A stretch of DNA of 64,000 nucleotides, from positions 372,001-436,000 of the forward strand of contig NZ_JACRWE010000002.1 in NCBI RefSeq assembly GCF_014323405.1, given 5' to 3'. Origin of the DNA: Romboutsia faecis. GTDB lineage: Bacteria; Bacillota; Clostridia; Peptostreptococcales; Peptostreptococcaceae. Made by a program: the position numbers and the translations under genes. Below are positions 1-8,230 of the stretch, piece by piece (within the stretch, counting starts at the first letter, position 1; each line of letters begins with the position of its first letter). The notes below the pieces were generated by a model. It did no database searches. It had not been told where the DNA came from and saw nothing but the letters and a program-made list of their open reading frames with translations.

Positions 1-192
1 CAAGGTTTAGCATCTTGTTTGGGAGGAGTATTTCCTAAAACAAAAAGAGTAGATTATGTTAGAGAAGTATTAAATATACTTGAAAATCTAGTCCCGTATG
101 CATTAATACCATTAGGATATAGTGATGAAGAATTTGAGCTTGTAAATAGGTTTAATAAATATAAAATACATATAAATTTATATGAAAAATAA
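1..192 (+). CDS. Nitroreductase-family protein, C-terminal fragment
   Basis: Only the last 63 codons lie in the window; the frame is open from base 1 and stops at 190-192. The fragment begins QGLASCLGGVFP and ends with an IPLGY segment, a short linker and a KIHINLYE tail. An IP-x-GY strand followed by an R/K-I-H tail is the usual end of FMN-dependent nitroreductase-like proteins, so the assignment rests on this C-terminal pattern alone. The next gene starts inside its stop region, with an 11-base overlap, which suggests co-transcription with the Crp/Fnr regulator. Substrate cannot be inferred from the fragment. Confidence 0.6.
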   Translation, partial: QGLASCLGGVFPKTKRVDYVREVLNILENLVPYALIPLGYSDEEFELVNRFNKYKIHINLYEK

Positions 193-868
193 TGGTAGAT
201 ATATGAATGACATACAAGTATTTGAAAATATAAAAGATCATAGTAAAATTGAATTGAGTAAGAAATTATCTTTTAGAACTTTAAAGAAGAAAGAAATACT
301 ATTTAATGAAAGGGATATTGTAGAAAAGGTATATTTCTTAAAAGAAGGTAAAATATCTATTTTTAAAATGAATGAAAATGGGGAGAGAAAGATAATATTC
401 ATTTTAAAAAAAGGAGAAATGATAAATGAGATTTTATTGGATAATATGAATAGTTCAACAATTGGGTGCGAGGCATTTGAACCATCAATAATTTTAGAAT
501 GTAGTATTAATGATTTTATAAATATTATGGAGAAAGATTTTATATTAACTAAGAATATTATTAGTTGTATACAGCATAGAAATAAAAGACTGTATAGACA
601 AATTAAGAATTCTGTATCTATAAGAATAGATAAAAAACTGGCAGCCAAACTTTATCGTATTAGTAGAGAGTTTGGCTTAGAAAAGGGAGAATGGACTTTA
701 ATAAATATAAATCTAACTATAACATATATAGCTGATATGTTAGGCTGTAAAAGAGAAAGCTTATCTAGAGCAATGAAGGTACTTCAAGATGAAAAACTAG
801 TAAAAATAGAGGGCAAGAAAGTATATGTAAAAAAAGAAAAGCTTTCTGATTACTTTAAAATAACTTAA
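182..868 (+). CDS. Crp/Fnr-family transcriptional regulator
   Basis: A 228-residue regulator with an N-terminal cyclic-nucleotide-binding-like barrel (about residues 20-125) and a C-terminal winged helix (about 150-222) whose recognition helix region reads CKRESLSRAMKVL. No cysteine cluster occurs in the first 90 residues, so an FNR-type oxygen-sensing Fe-S cluster is not supported and the effector is unknown. The ATG at 182 overlaps the preceding stop by 11 bases; ATG 203 is an alternative, and neither has a strong Shine-Dalgarno sequence. A terminator follows, then a perfect CRP/FNR-type palindrome in front of asrA. It is therefore the obvious candidate regulator of the sulfite reductase operon (inference from position). 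Confidence 0.85.
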   Translation: MKNNGRYMNDIQVFENIKDHSKIELSKKLSFRTLKKKEILFNERDIVEKVYFLKEGKISIFKMNENGERKIIFILKKGEMINEILLDNMNSSTIGCEAFEPSIILECSINDFINIMEKDFILTKNIISCIQHRNKRLYRQIKNSVSIRIDKKLAAKLYRISREFGLEKGEWTLININLTITYIADMLGCKRESLSRAMKVLQDEKLVKIEGKKVYVKKEKLSDYFKIT

Positions 869-885
869 AATATAACTTTAAGATA

Positions 886-920
886 AAATAGTGGGTAAAC
901 TTATACCTACTATTTTTATT
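886..920 (+). terminator. Rho-independent terminator after the Crp/Fnr gene
   Basis: A 12-bp stem (AAATAGTGGGTA with TACCTACTATTT, one G-U pair) and a six-base loop are followed by a T-rich run. It separates the regulator transcript from asrABC. Confidence 0.7.
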
Positions 921-929
921 TTTAAAAAT

Positions 930-945
930 TGTGATAAATATCACA
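930..945. promoter_or_regulatory. CRP/FNR-type operator upstream of asrA
   Basis: TGTGATAAATATCACA is a perfect inverted repeat (TGTGATA-AA-TATCACA) and fits the CRP consensus TGTGA-N6-TCACA exactly. It lies 58 bases before the asrA start and just downstream of a Crp/Fnr gene. If the promoter uses TTGTGA (929-934) and TACAAT (952-957, 17-base spacer) the site covers the -35 element and would repress. If TAATAT (968-973) is the -10, the site is centred near -42 and would activate. The sequence alone does not decide. Confidence 0.75.
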
Positions 946-1002
946 GACTTATACAATAAAGGAATGTTAATATTTATTTAACAAAGTATAGGAGGAGATT
1001 TT

Positions 1003-2013
1003 ATGAAGATAAGATTAGATAAATTAAGTTTCAATGAAGGTCTAAAAACATTAAAGTCAGAGTATAAAATACTTGCACCTGTTACTATACCTTTTAAAGG
1101 AACATATTCAGATACAGATATAACTAAATATGAAGAAATAACTACGATAGAAGAAGTCGAACTCAATAAAAAATCAAACTTTTCAGCTAAGGAAGTTATA
1201 CTTCCTATTAACCAAGTATTATTTTATTTTACAGAAAAAGAATATAAAGAAAGTGATGTAGATAATAAGAAATTACTAGTTTTTTTAAGGGCCTGTGATT
1301 TGAATGGAATAAAGAGATTAGATGAAATATATTTAAGAAATGGGGTAGAAAAAGATTATTACTATGAAAGATTAAGAGAAAAGGTAAAGTTTGTACTTAT
1401 AGGATGTAAAGAAAGCTTTAGAAACTGCTTTTGTGTAAGCATGGGAACTAGCAAAAGCGATGACTACTCCATGGCATTAAATATAAGACAAGATGAAATA
1501 TACCTTGATATAAAAGATGAAGAACTTAATGTATTCAATGGGAAAGATTGTAATTTTGAAGTTGATTTTGTTAAAAAAAATACAATATCTGTAGAGGTTC
1601 CAGAAATTTCAAATCTAGTAGAACTATCAAAAAATTCTATATGGGAGGATTATGATCAAAGATGTATTGCTTGTGGAAGATGTAACTTTGTCTGTCCAAC
1701 TTGCTCGTGCTTTACTATGCAAGATATATATTATAAGGAAAATGAAAATGTAGGAGAAAGAAGAAGAGTTTGGGCATCTTGTCAAGTTGATGGATATACA
1801 GATATGGCTGGCGGACATTCTTTTAGAAATAATAAAGGGGAAAGAATGAGATTTAAAGTTATGCATAAGATACACGATTTTAATAAGAGATTTGGGTATC
1901 ACATGTGTGTAGGATGTGGAAGATGCGATGATGCTTGTCCGCAATATATATCATTCTCAGAATGCATAGATAAAATAAATAACATAGTTGCAGTTAAAGA
2001 GGAGGTAAAATAA
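1003..2013 (+). CDS. asrA: Anaerobic sulfite reductase subunit A
   Basis: AsrA is the iron-sulfur electron-transfer subunit of the dissimilatory-type anaerobic sulfite reductase AsrABC, which reduces sulfite to sulfide in the cytoplasm. The 336-residue protein has two ferredoxin-like cysteine clusters near its C-terminus: CIACGRCNFVCP at about 221-232 and CVGCGRCDDACP at about 302-313. A strong GGAGGAGA site precedes the ATG. It is first in a tight operon asrA-asrB-asrC-FNT channel; asrB begins at the base after its stop codon. The operator-like palindrome at 930-945 suggests Crp/Fnr-type control. Length and cluster placement match the AsrA family. Confidence 0.95.
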   Translation: MKIRLDKLSFNEGLKTLKSEYKILAPVTIPFKGTYSDTDITKYEEITTIEEVELNKKSNFSAKEVILPINQVLFYFTEKEYKESDVDNKKLLVFLRACDLNGIKRLDEIYLRNGVEKDYYYERLREKVKFVLIGCKESFRNCFCVSMGTSKSDDYSMALNIRQDEIYLDIKDEELNVFNGKDCNFEVDFVKKNTISVEVPEISNLVELSKNSIWEDYDQRCIACGRCNFVCPTCSCFTMQDIYYKENENVGERRRVWASCQVDGYTDMAGGHSFRNNKGERMRFKVMHKIHDFNKRFGYHMCVGCGRCDDACPQYISFSECIDKINNIVAVKEEVK

Positions 2014-2805
2014 ATGAACCCATATATACCAATTTCTTCGAAGATAGTAGATATAACTAAACATACGAATATAGAGTGGACATTCAGGGTAAGTTGCAGT
2101 ACAGAAAATGTTCTTCCAGGGAAATTTTATGAGATATCTATACCTAAGTATGGAGAAAGTCCAATTTCAGTTTCCGGATATGGAGAAGATTATATAGATT
2201 TTACAATAAGAAATGTAGGAAAGGTTACTTCAGAATTATTTAACTACAACGTAGGAGATGACCTTTTTATTAGAGGGCCTTATGGAAATGGATTTGATAT
2301 AAGTTCATATAAAGGAAGAGAAGTTATCGTAGTTGCAGGTGGTAGTGGACTAGCACCAGTAAGAGGCATAGTTGAATATTTTTACAATAATATAGATAAA
2401 TGTAAAAAGTTTAAATTAATAGCTGGCTTTAAATCTTATAGTGATATTTTATTTAAAGATGATATGAAAAAATGGAGTGAAAAATTAGATGTATTAGTCA
2501 CAGTAGACAATGCAGATGAGAATTATTCTGGTAATGTAGGATTAGTTACTAAATATATACCAGAGCTTCAAATAGAAGATAAGAAGAATACTTCAGTTAT
2601 AGTTGTAGGACCTCCAATTATGATGAAGTTTACTGTAGATGAATTCTTAAAAAAAGATTTAGCTGAAAATAATGTATGGGTTTCATATGAAAGAAAGATG
2701 TGTTGTGGAGTAGGGAAATGTGGACATTGTAAGATGGATAATACTTATATTTGTATAGATGGTCCAGTATTTAATTATTCTTATGCTAAAAATCTTATAG
2801 ATTAG
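2014..2805 (+). CDS. asrB: Anaerobic sulfite reductase subunit B (flavoprotein)
   Basis: AsrB is the FAD- and NAD(P)H-binding subunit that feeds electrons to AsrA and AsrC. The 263-residue protein shows the ferredoxin-reductase-like fold: an N-terminal FAD-binding barrel, a nucleotide-binding turn GGSGLAPVRG near residue 112, and a C-terminal [2Fe-2S]-type cysteine motif CCGVGKCGHC at about 230-239, as in PyrK-like proteins. Start ATG directly follows the asrA stop and uses GAGGTAAAATAA inside the end of asrA as its ribosome binding site, implying translational coupling. asrC follows after 12 bases. Confidence 0.95.
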   Translation: MNPYIPISSKIVDITKHTNIEWTFRVSCSTENVLPGKFYEISIPKYGESPISVSGYGEDYIDFTIRNVGKVTSELFNYNVGDDLFIRGPYGNGFDISSYKGREVIVVAGGSGLAPVRGIVEYFYNNIDKCKKFKLIAGFKSYSDILFKDDMKKWSEKLDVLVTVDNADENYSGNVGLVTKYIPELQIEDKKNTSVIVVGPPIMMKFTVDEFLKKDLAENNVWVSYERKMCCGVGKCGHCKMDNTYICIDGPVFNYSYAKNLID

Positions 2806-2817
2806 GAGGAATAAGTT

Positions 2818-3786
2818 ATGATAAGAGATATAAATACTAAAAAGGTTATGAAAAATGCTTACAGAATAACAAAGAATAAATATGAAACTTCTCTTAGAGT
2901 TAGAATACCTGGTGGATGTGTAGACCCTGACAGTTTAGTGATAGTATCAAAAATTGCCAGTGAGTATGGAAATGGTGATATTCATATAACTACTAGACAA
3001 GGTTTTGAGATACTGGGTATAAGTATGGACGATATGGAAGTAGTAAATAAAATGATACAGCCTGTTATAGAAAAAATGGATATAAATCAAGATAAAAAGT
3101 ATAAAGGATATCCAGCGTCAGGAACTAGAAATATATGCGCTTGCATAGGAAATAAAGTCTGTCCAAAGGCTCAGTATAATACTACTGAATTTGCAAAGAA
3201 AATAGAAAAAGCAATATTTCCTAATAATTTACATTTTAAAATAGCATTAACAGGGTGTCCAAATGATTGTATAAAAGCAAGAACACATGACTTTGGAATA
3301 ATAGGTATGACTCTTCCTCTGTACGATAAGAATAGATGTGTTTCTTGTGGTGCTTGTGTAAAAAAATGTGAAAAACTATCTACAGGTGCTTTAAAAATGG
3401 AAAACTATAAAATAATAAGAAATCATGATAAATGTATAGGATGCGGAGAATGTACATTAAACTGTCCAACTAGTGCTTGGACTAGAGATTCTAAAAAGTA
3501 CTATAGACTAGCTATTATGGGGAGAACAGGAAAGAAAAATCCAAGGCTAGCAGAGGATTTTTTGCTTTGGGCAGAGGAGGAATCTATTATAAAAATAATA
3601 CTTAATACTTATAAATATGTAACTGAGTATATAGATTTAAATGCTACAGGAGGAAAAGAGCATATAGGTTATATAGTAGATAGAACAGGATTTATGGAAT
3701 TTAAGCAGTGGGCTTTAGATGGAATAAAATTAGATGACATAGTGAAGGTTAGTGAAAATATATACTGGAGTGGTATAAGATATTAA
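2818..3786 (+). CDS. asrC: Anaerobic sulfite reductase subunit C (catalytic)
   Basis: AsrC carries the siroheme-[4Fe-4S] catalytic centre for six-electron reduction of sulfite to sulfide. In its 322 residues the coupled-cluster cysteines appear as CACIGNKVCPKAQ (about 107-119) and TGCPNDC (about 145-151), followed by two ferredoxin-type clusters, CVSCGACVKKC (about 174) and CIGCGECTLNCP (about 206). This order matches the AsrC/sulfite reductase family. An AGGAGGAATAAGTT leader gives a good ribosome binding site. The downstream channel gene follows after 21 bases, so the four genes are very likely one transcript. Confidence 0.95.
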   Translation: MIRDINTKKVMKNAYRITKNKYETSLRVRIPGGCVDPDSLVIVSKIASEYGNGDIHITTRQGFEILGISMDDMEVVNKMIQPVIEKMDINQDKKYKGYPASGTRNICACIGNKVCPKAQYNTTEFAKKIEKAIFPNNLHFKIALTGCPNDCIKARTHDFGIIGMTLPLYDKNRCVSCGACVKKCEKLSTGALKMENYKIIRNHDKCIGCGECTLNCPTSAWTRDSKKYYRLAIMGRTGKKNPRLAEDFLLWAEEESIIKIILNTYKYVTEYIDLNATGGKEHIGYIVDRTGFMEFKQWALDGIKLDDIVKVSENIYWSGIRY

Positions 3787-3807
3787 TTGAAATCAGGGGG
3801 ATATATT

Positions 3808-4608
3808 ATGCATAAGGAAACTTTAGATAAATTAACGAACGCATCAAAAAATAAAATTAATATGCTTAATAATAGTAAAGCAAAATATCTAATATCAGCA
3901 GCTTTTGCAGGATTATATGTAGGATTAGGAATTATTTTAATATTTACAATAGGAGGTATCTTAACTAATTCAGGCTCCCCTATAACTAAAATAATGATGG
4001 GAGTTTCATTTGCAGTAGCATTAAGTTTAGTTATTATGACTGGAACAGAATTATTCACAGGGAATAATATGATAATGACTGTAGGAACTTTAAATAAAAG
4101 AATAAGTTCAAAAGATATGTGCAAGGTATGGATTTATAGCTATATCGGTAATTTATTAGGATCAATATTAGTTTCAGTTTTATTTGTAGGAAGTGGGTTA
4201 GTAAGTAAAGGTCCAGTAATGGAATTTTTTGCAACAATATCTATAGCAAAGGCATCTACTCCATTTATACAACTTGTATTTAGAGGGATACTTTGTAATA
4301 TATTAGTTTGTGTAGCTGTATTATGTTCTTTCAGAACTAGTGATGATAGTGCTAAATTAATAATAATTTTTTTATGTTTGTTTACATTTATAACTAGTGG
4401 ATTTGAACATAGCGTAGCAAATATGACTATTTATGCAGTATCTTTAATATCATCATCAGTACAAGGGGCTACATTAGCTGGTGCAATGTATAACCTAGTG
4501 GCAGTAACGATTGGTAATATGATTGGTGGAGTATTATTTATGGGAACTGGAGTTTATATACTTGGAAGTGAAAAAGCTAAAGCTAATATGAAATCAAAAG
4601 CTATATAA
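3808..4608 (+). CDS. FNT-family channel, probable hydrosulfide channel of the asr operon
   Basis: A 266-residue formate/nitrite-transporter-family protein with six hydrophobic segments. A TTG-started extension from 3787 is possible, but GGGGG at 3796-3800 lies correctly in front of ATG 3808, which is the better start. Established knowledge: in Clostridioides difficile an FNT protein encoded beside asrABC was characterised as a hydrosulfide (HS-) channel, while other FNT members carry formate or nitrite. Here the gene is the last of the asr operon and ends at a strong terminator, so export of sulfide made by AsrABC is the most likely role. Transport of nitrite or formate cannot be excluded from sequence. 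Confidence 0.85.
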   Translation: MHKETLDKLTNASKNKINMLNNSKAKYLISAAFAGLYVGLGIILIFTIGGILTNSGSPITKIMMGVSFAVALSLVIMTGTELFTGNNMIMTVGTLNKRISSKDMCKVWIYSYIGNLLGSILVSVLFVGSGLVSKGPVMEFFATISIAKASTPFIQLVFRGILCNILVCVAVLCSFRTSDDSAKLIIIFLCLFTFITSGFEHSVANMTIYAVSLISSSVQGATLAGAMYNLVAVTIGNMIGGVLFMGTGVYILGSEKAKANMKSKAI

Positions 4609-4615
4609 TATAAAG

Positions 4616-4645
4616 ACTGACGCCATATGGCGTCAGTTGTGTTTT
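4616..4645. terminator. Terminator between the asr operon and bsh
   Basis: ACTGACGCCATATGGCGTCAGT (4616-4637) is a perfect 22-base palindrome followed on the plus strand by TGTGTTTTATT. It closes the asr-channel operon and can also serve the convergent bsh gene, although the T-run on the minus side is poor. Confidence 0.85.
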
Positions 4646-4654
4646 ATTAAATAA

Positions 4655-5644
4655 TTAATTTTCGTAATATATAGACTGGACATCTCTATATGGGAAAACT
4701 TTAACTTCTGAAGCATCTAAGTCTTCATTATGCATATTGATAATGGTTATTTGATTATTATAGTACGTATTATAATAATAAGTTCCTTTTTCAAGACACA
4801 TAGATGACTTGTATAGTGTTATATCATTAAGGTTTGCAGGTGTTACAACAGAACCTCCAACCATAGAAACATTGGCTAAAATATGGAAAAATGCAGTGAC
4901 TCCAGATAATTCATCTTTATTAAGTGCTATATGACTTTTAAAGTATGAAGTTCTTACGAATCTTGAAGCTGGAGAAAAGTCTCCTGGTAATCCGCATAAT
5001 CCAAGACCTTGGCCTAATGGTATAAGTTCTTGCTTATGCCATATAGCTTCTGGAGGTTGAGTAGAAGTTAATCCCATATATTGTCTTAGATTAGTAATAT
5101 GCCAATCAAAAGTTGGAGAGTTTGTTAGAATTCCAATTTTATTATCATAAACATTTAATTTTCCTTTTACTTTTTCTATTACTATACAATCATCGTTCTT
5201 ATCGTACACAATCCAATGTAGTGTTGGAAGTGGAGTGGATTGAGAAAAAGGTACACTTACTATGTTAAGATTTCCTAGAGCTTCTTTTACTTCTGATACT
5301 TTTTCAAAATTACTTAAAACCCATAATATTAAATCATAAGGTCCGATATTAATCTTACCATCTATTATATTTTCTTCATAAGAAGCATAACCTGGAAAAT
5401 TTAATCCAGCACATGCCAATCCTTTTTCATTAAAGGCATCAGCCATCATAGGATGACCTTCCATCATAGTTCCCATTCCTAATATTGCATATTTGATTTT
5501 ATTTATATCTTTTGTAACGACATTATTCCAAGTAAAGTTTCTTGGTATAAAAAGTGGAGATTGATTAAAAGAATACTCGATATCCATAGATCTACCAAAT
5601 AAATGGTATCCATCATTAGTAGTAAGAGTTAAACCAGTACACAT
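4655..5644 (-). CDS. bsh: Bile salt hydrolase (choloylglycine hydrolase)
   Basis: Ntn-hydrolase that cleaves the amide bond of glycine- or taurine-conjugated bile acids. A longer frame opens with GTG at 5653, but the ATG at 5644 is correct: it puts the nucleophile at Cys2 and has AAAGGATG about ten bases upstream. Counting from that Met, the known catalytic/binding set is complete: Cys2, Arg18, Asp21, Asn82 (in GLNFPGYA), Asn175 (in LTNSP) and Arg228. Asn at 82, where penicillin V acylases usually have Tyr, favours bile salt hydrolase. The 329-residue length is typical. No signal peptide, so cytoplasmic. Single-gene unit with its own promoter; activity on taurine versus glycine conjugates cannot be read. 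Confidence 0.93.
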   Translation of the reverse strand: MCTGLTLTTNDGYHLFGRSMDIEYSFNQSPLFIPRNFTWNNVVTKDINKIKYAILGMGTMMEGHPMMADAFNEKGLACAGLNFPGYASYEENIIDGKINIGPYDLILWVLSNFEKVSEVKEALGNLNIVSVPFSQSTPLPTLHWIVYDKNDDCIVIEKVKGKLNVYDNKIGILTNSPTFDWHITNLRQYMGLTSTQPPEAIWHKQELIPLGQGLGLCGLPGDFSPASRFVRTSYFKSHIALNKDELSGVTAFFHILANVSMVGGSVVTPANLNDITLYKSSMCLEKGTYYYNTYYNNQITIINMHNEDLDASEVKVFPYRDVQSIYYEN

Positions 5645-5679
5645 GCTTAACACATCCTTTGTTGTAAAATAAAATACAT

Positions 5680-5708
5680 ATTATAAATTATCTTATGGAA
5701 AAAGTAAA
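5680..5708 (-). promoter_or_regulatory. bsh promoter
   Basis: On the minus strand TTTACT (5708-5703), a 17-base spacer and TATAAT (5685-5680) form a near-consensus vegetative promoter. The start point would fall near 5673, leaving a leader of about 28 bases before the ATG at 5644. Confidence 0.65.
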
Positions 5709-5864
5709 AAAATATTTATGGGAAATAATGAAAAGGATTGCACTTTATAGTAATACACATATGTAATAATTAAACAAAAACTAAATTTTATTATATATAG
5801 AAACGTAAAAGGTATTTTACAGTTAGTAAAAAAGAGTAAAAAAATAAAAAAATTTAGTAAATAT

Positions 5865-5908
5865 ATGAAAACGTTATTGTTTGAGTAAATCTGCTGTGTT
5901 ATTATTAT
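5865..5908 (+). promoter_or_regulatory. gal cluster promoter region with cre-like site
   Basis: ATGAAAACGTTATTGT (5865-5880) resembles a CcpA cre site (TGNAANCGNWNNCA) with mismatches at the 3' end. It overlaps or abuts a candidate -35 TTGAGT (5881-5886) with TATTAT (5903-5908) 16 bases further on. Catabolite control of the Leloir genes is an inference; a GalR/LacI-type operator is an alternative reading. Confidence 0.35.
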
Positions 5909-5943
5909 ATCAGAGTGACAAAAGAAAGAAAGGGGAGGTAAAA

Positions 5944-7107
5944 ATGAAAAATAATATAATAGAAATATTTACTAAAGTTTATGGTGATAGAGAGGGAACT
6001 AGAGTATTCTTCTCTCCAGGGAGAGTAAACTTAATAGGGGAACATACTGATTATAATGGAGGAAATGTATTTCCTTGTGCATTAAGCTTTGGTACATATG
6101 GAGCAATAGCTTTAAGAGATGATAAAACAGTTAGAATGTACTCTGAGAATTTTGAAGATATAGGAGTTATAACTTTTAATATAGATGATTTAAAAAATGA
6201 AGAGAAACATGATTGGGCTAATTATCCAAAGGGTGTTATAAGTATATTAAGAAATCATGGATATGATATAAAGCAAGGATTTGATATGGCTGTATTTGGT
6301 AATATTCCAAATGGAGCAGGGTTATCATCATCAGCATCACTAGAACTTTTAATGGGTGTTATGATTGATGAGATATTTAACTTCAACATAGACAGAGTTG
6401 AACTGGTGAAGTATTGCCAAGAAGCAGAAAATAAATTTATTGGTGTTAACTGTGGTATAATGGATCAATTTGCTATAGGAATGGGAAAAGAAGATAGTGC
6501 AATTTTACTTGATTGCAATACTTTAGAATTTGTATATAGTAAAGTTGATTTAAAAGATGAAGTCATAATAATATCTAATACAAATAAAAGAAGAGGTTTA
6601 GCTGACTCTAAATATAATGAAAGAAGACGTGAATGTGAAATTGCATTATCAGAACTTCAAACTAAGTTAAATATAAAATCTTTAGGAGCGGTTACAGAAG
6701 AAGAGTTTGAAAATAATAAGCATATTATAAATGATGGAACAATATTGAAGAGAGCTAGACACGCAGTTTATGAAAATCAAAGAACTTTAAAAGCTGTTAA
6801 AGCTTTACAAAATAATGACATAGAAACTTTCGGAAAACTTATGAATGAATCTCATATATCTTTAAGAGATGATTATGAAGTAACAGGTAAAGAATTAGAT
6901 ACATTAGTAGATTTAGCATGGAAACATGAAGCTACAATAGGAGCAAGAATGACTGGTGCAGGATTTGGTGGATGTACAGTTTCTATAGTAAAAAAAGCCA
7001 TGGCAGAAGATTTCATAAATGCTGTAGGTAAAGGGTACAAAGAAATAATCGGATACGATGCAGATTTCTATGTTGCAAATATAGGGGATGGAACACGAGA
7101 AATATAA
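5944..7107 (+). CDS. galK: Galactokinase
   Basis: GHMP kinase that phosphorylates alpha-D-galactose at C1 with ATP, the first committed Leloir step. Of 387 residues, the N-terminal signature GRVNLIGEHTDYNGG, the ATP-loop PNGAGLSSSAS and the C-terminal GARMTGAGFGGC are all intact. A TTG-started frame extends to 5881, but AAAGGGGAGGTAAAA directly before ATG 5944 fixes the start. First gene of galK-galE-galT-galM, which runs in order with gaps of 75, 61 and 9 bases and ends in one terminator. Confidence 0.97.
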   Translation: MKNNIIEIFTKVYGDREGTRVFFSPGRVNLIGEHTDYNGGNVFPCALSFGTYGAIALRDDKTVRMYSENFEDIGVITFNIDDLKNEEKHDWANYPKGVISILRNHGYDIKQGFDMAVFGNIPNGAGLSSSASLELLMGVMIDEIFNFNIDRVELVKYCQEAENKFIGVNCGIMDQFAIGMGKEDSAILLDCNTLEFVYSKVDLKDEVIIISNTNKRRGLADSKYNERRRECEIALSELQTKLNIKSLGAVTEEEFENNKHIINDGTILKRARHAVYENQRTLKAVKALQNNDIETFGKLMNESHISLRDDYEVTGKELDTLVDLAWKHEATIGARMTGAGFGGCTVSIVKKAMAEDFINAVGKGYKEIIGYDADFYVANIGDGTREI

Positions 7108-7182
7108 TAAACATAGTCAATGTAAGTATATAGTAAGTATTAATGAAAAATAGATATGTATATTAGATAGGGGGAAATTAAT

Positions 7183-8169
7183 ATGATATTAGTATGCGGT
7201 GGAGCTGGATATATAGGTAGTCATGCAGTAAGACAGCTTATAGATAGAGATGAAGAAGTTATAATTGTGGACAATTTAGAAACAGGTCATGAGGATGCTA
7301 TACATCCACTAGCTAAGTTCTATAATGTAGATATAAGAAATGAAGAAGAATTAGATAAAGTATTTGAAGAAAACAGAATAAATGAGGTAATACATTTTGC
7401 AGCTAATTCTTTAGTTGGAGAAAGTATGACAAATCCTTTAAAATACTATAATAATAATGTTCATGGAACAGAAGTACTTCTAAAGGTTATGATAAAGCAT
7501 AATGTCAAGAAAATAGTGTTTTCTTCAACTGCAGCAACTTATGGAGAGCCTAAGAATATACCAATACTTGAGAGTGATTTAACTAATCCAACTAATGCAT
7601 ATGGGGAAACTAAATTAGCTATGGAAAAAATGATGAAATGGGCAGATATATCACATGGAGTTAAATATATATCTTTAAGATACTTTAATGTAGCAGGAGC
7701 TCATGAAAGTGGAGAAATAGGAGAAGACCACAATCCAGAGACACACTTAATACCATTAATTCTTCAAGTACCATTAGGAAAGAGAGAGTTTATATCAATA
7801 TTTGGAGATGATTATGATACTCATGATGGAACTTGTATAAGAGATTATATACATGTAACTGACTTAGCTGACGCTCATATATTAGCAGTTCATAAGTTAA
7901 GAGAAGGTTATGATAGTAATATTTATAACTTAGGAAGCGGAAATGGATTTACTGTAAAAGAAATGATAGAAGCTGCCAGAAACGTAACAGGACATCTAAT
8001 ACCAGCTAAGGTATGCGAAAGAAGACCAGGAGATCCTGCTAAACTTGTTGCAGCATCTCAAAAGGCAAGAGAAGAATTAGGTTGGGAACCTAAATTTGAA
8101 AATGTTGAAGCTATGATATCTTCTGCTTGGAAGTGGCATCAAAGTCATCCTGAGGGTTTTTTGAAATAG
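7183..8169 (+). CDS. galE: UDP-glucose 4-epimerase
   Basis: Extended short-chain dehydrogenase that interconverts UDP-galactose and UDP-glucose with bound NAD+. The 328-residue protein opens with the Rossmann motif GGAGYIGSH, has the catalytic Ser/Thr in SSTAATYG and the YxxxK pair in YGETK, and ends at the family's normal length. GGGGGAAATTAAT precedes the ATG. Placed between galK and galT it completes the UDP-sugar cycle of the Leloir pathway; it also supplies UDP-galactose for glycan synthesis. Confidence 0.97.
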   Translation: MILVCGGAGYIGSHAVRQLIDRDEEVIIVDNLETGHEDAIHPLAKFYNVDIRNEEELDKVFEENRINEVIHFAANSLVGESMTNPLKYYNNNVHGTEVLLKVMIKHNVKKIVFSSTAATYGEPKNIPILESDLTNPTNAYGETKLAMEKMMKWADISHGVKYISLRYFNVAGAHESGEIGEDHNPETHLIPLILQVPLGKREFISIFGDDYDTHDGTCIRDYIHVTDLADAHILAVHKLREGYDSNIYNLGSGNGFTVKEMIEAARNVTGHLIPAKVCERRPGDPAKLVAASQKAREELGWEPKFENVEAMISSAWKWHQSHPEGFLK

Positions 8170-8230
8170 GCCGTTTCGGGTAGGTATTTCAGAAAACTTA
8201 TCGGAGTGGATTTTATAGGGGGAGAATAAA

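Noticed and set aside
238..648. Minus-strand 136-codon frame opposite the Crp/Fnr gene
   Set aside because: Antisense shadow of a well-supported gene, with composition explained by AT-rich complement.
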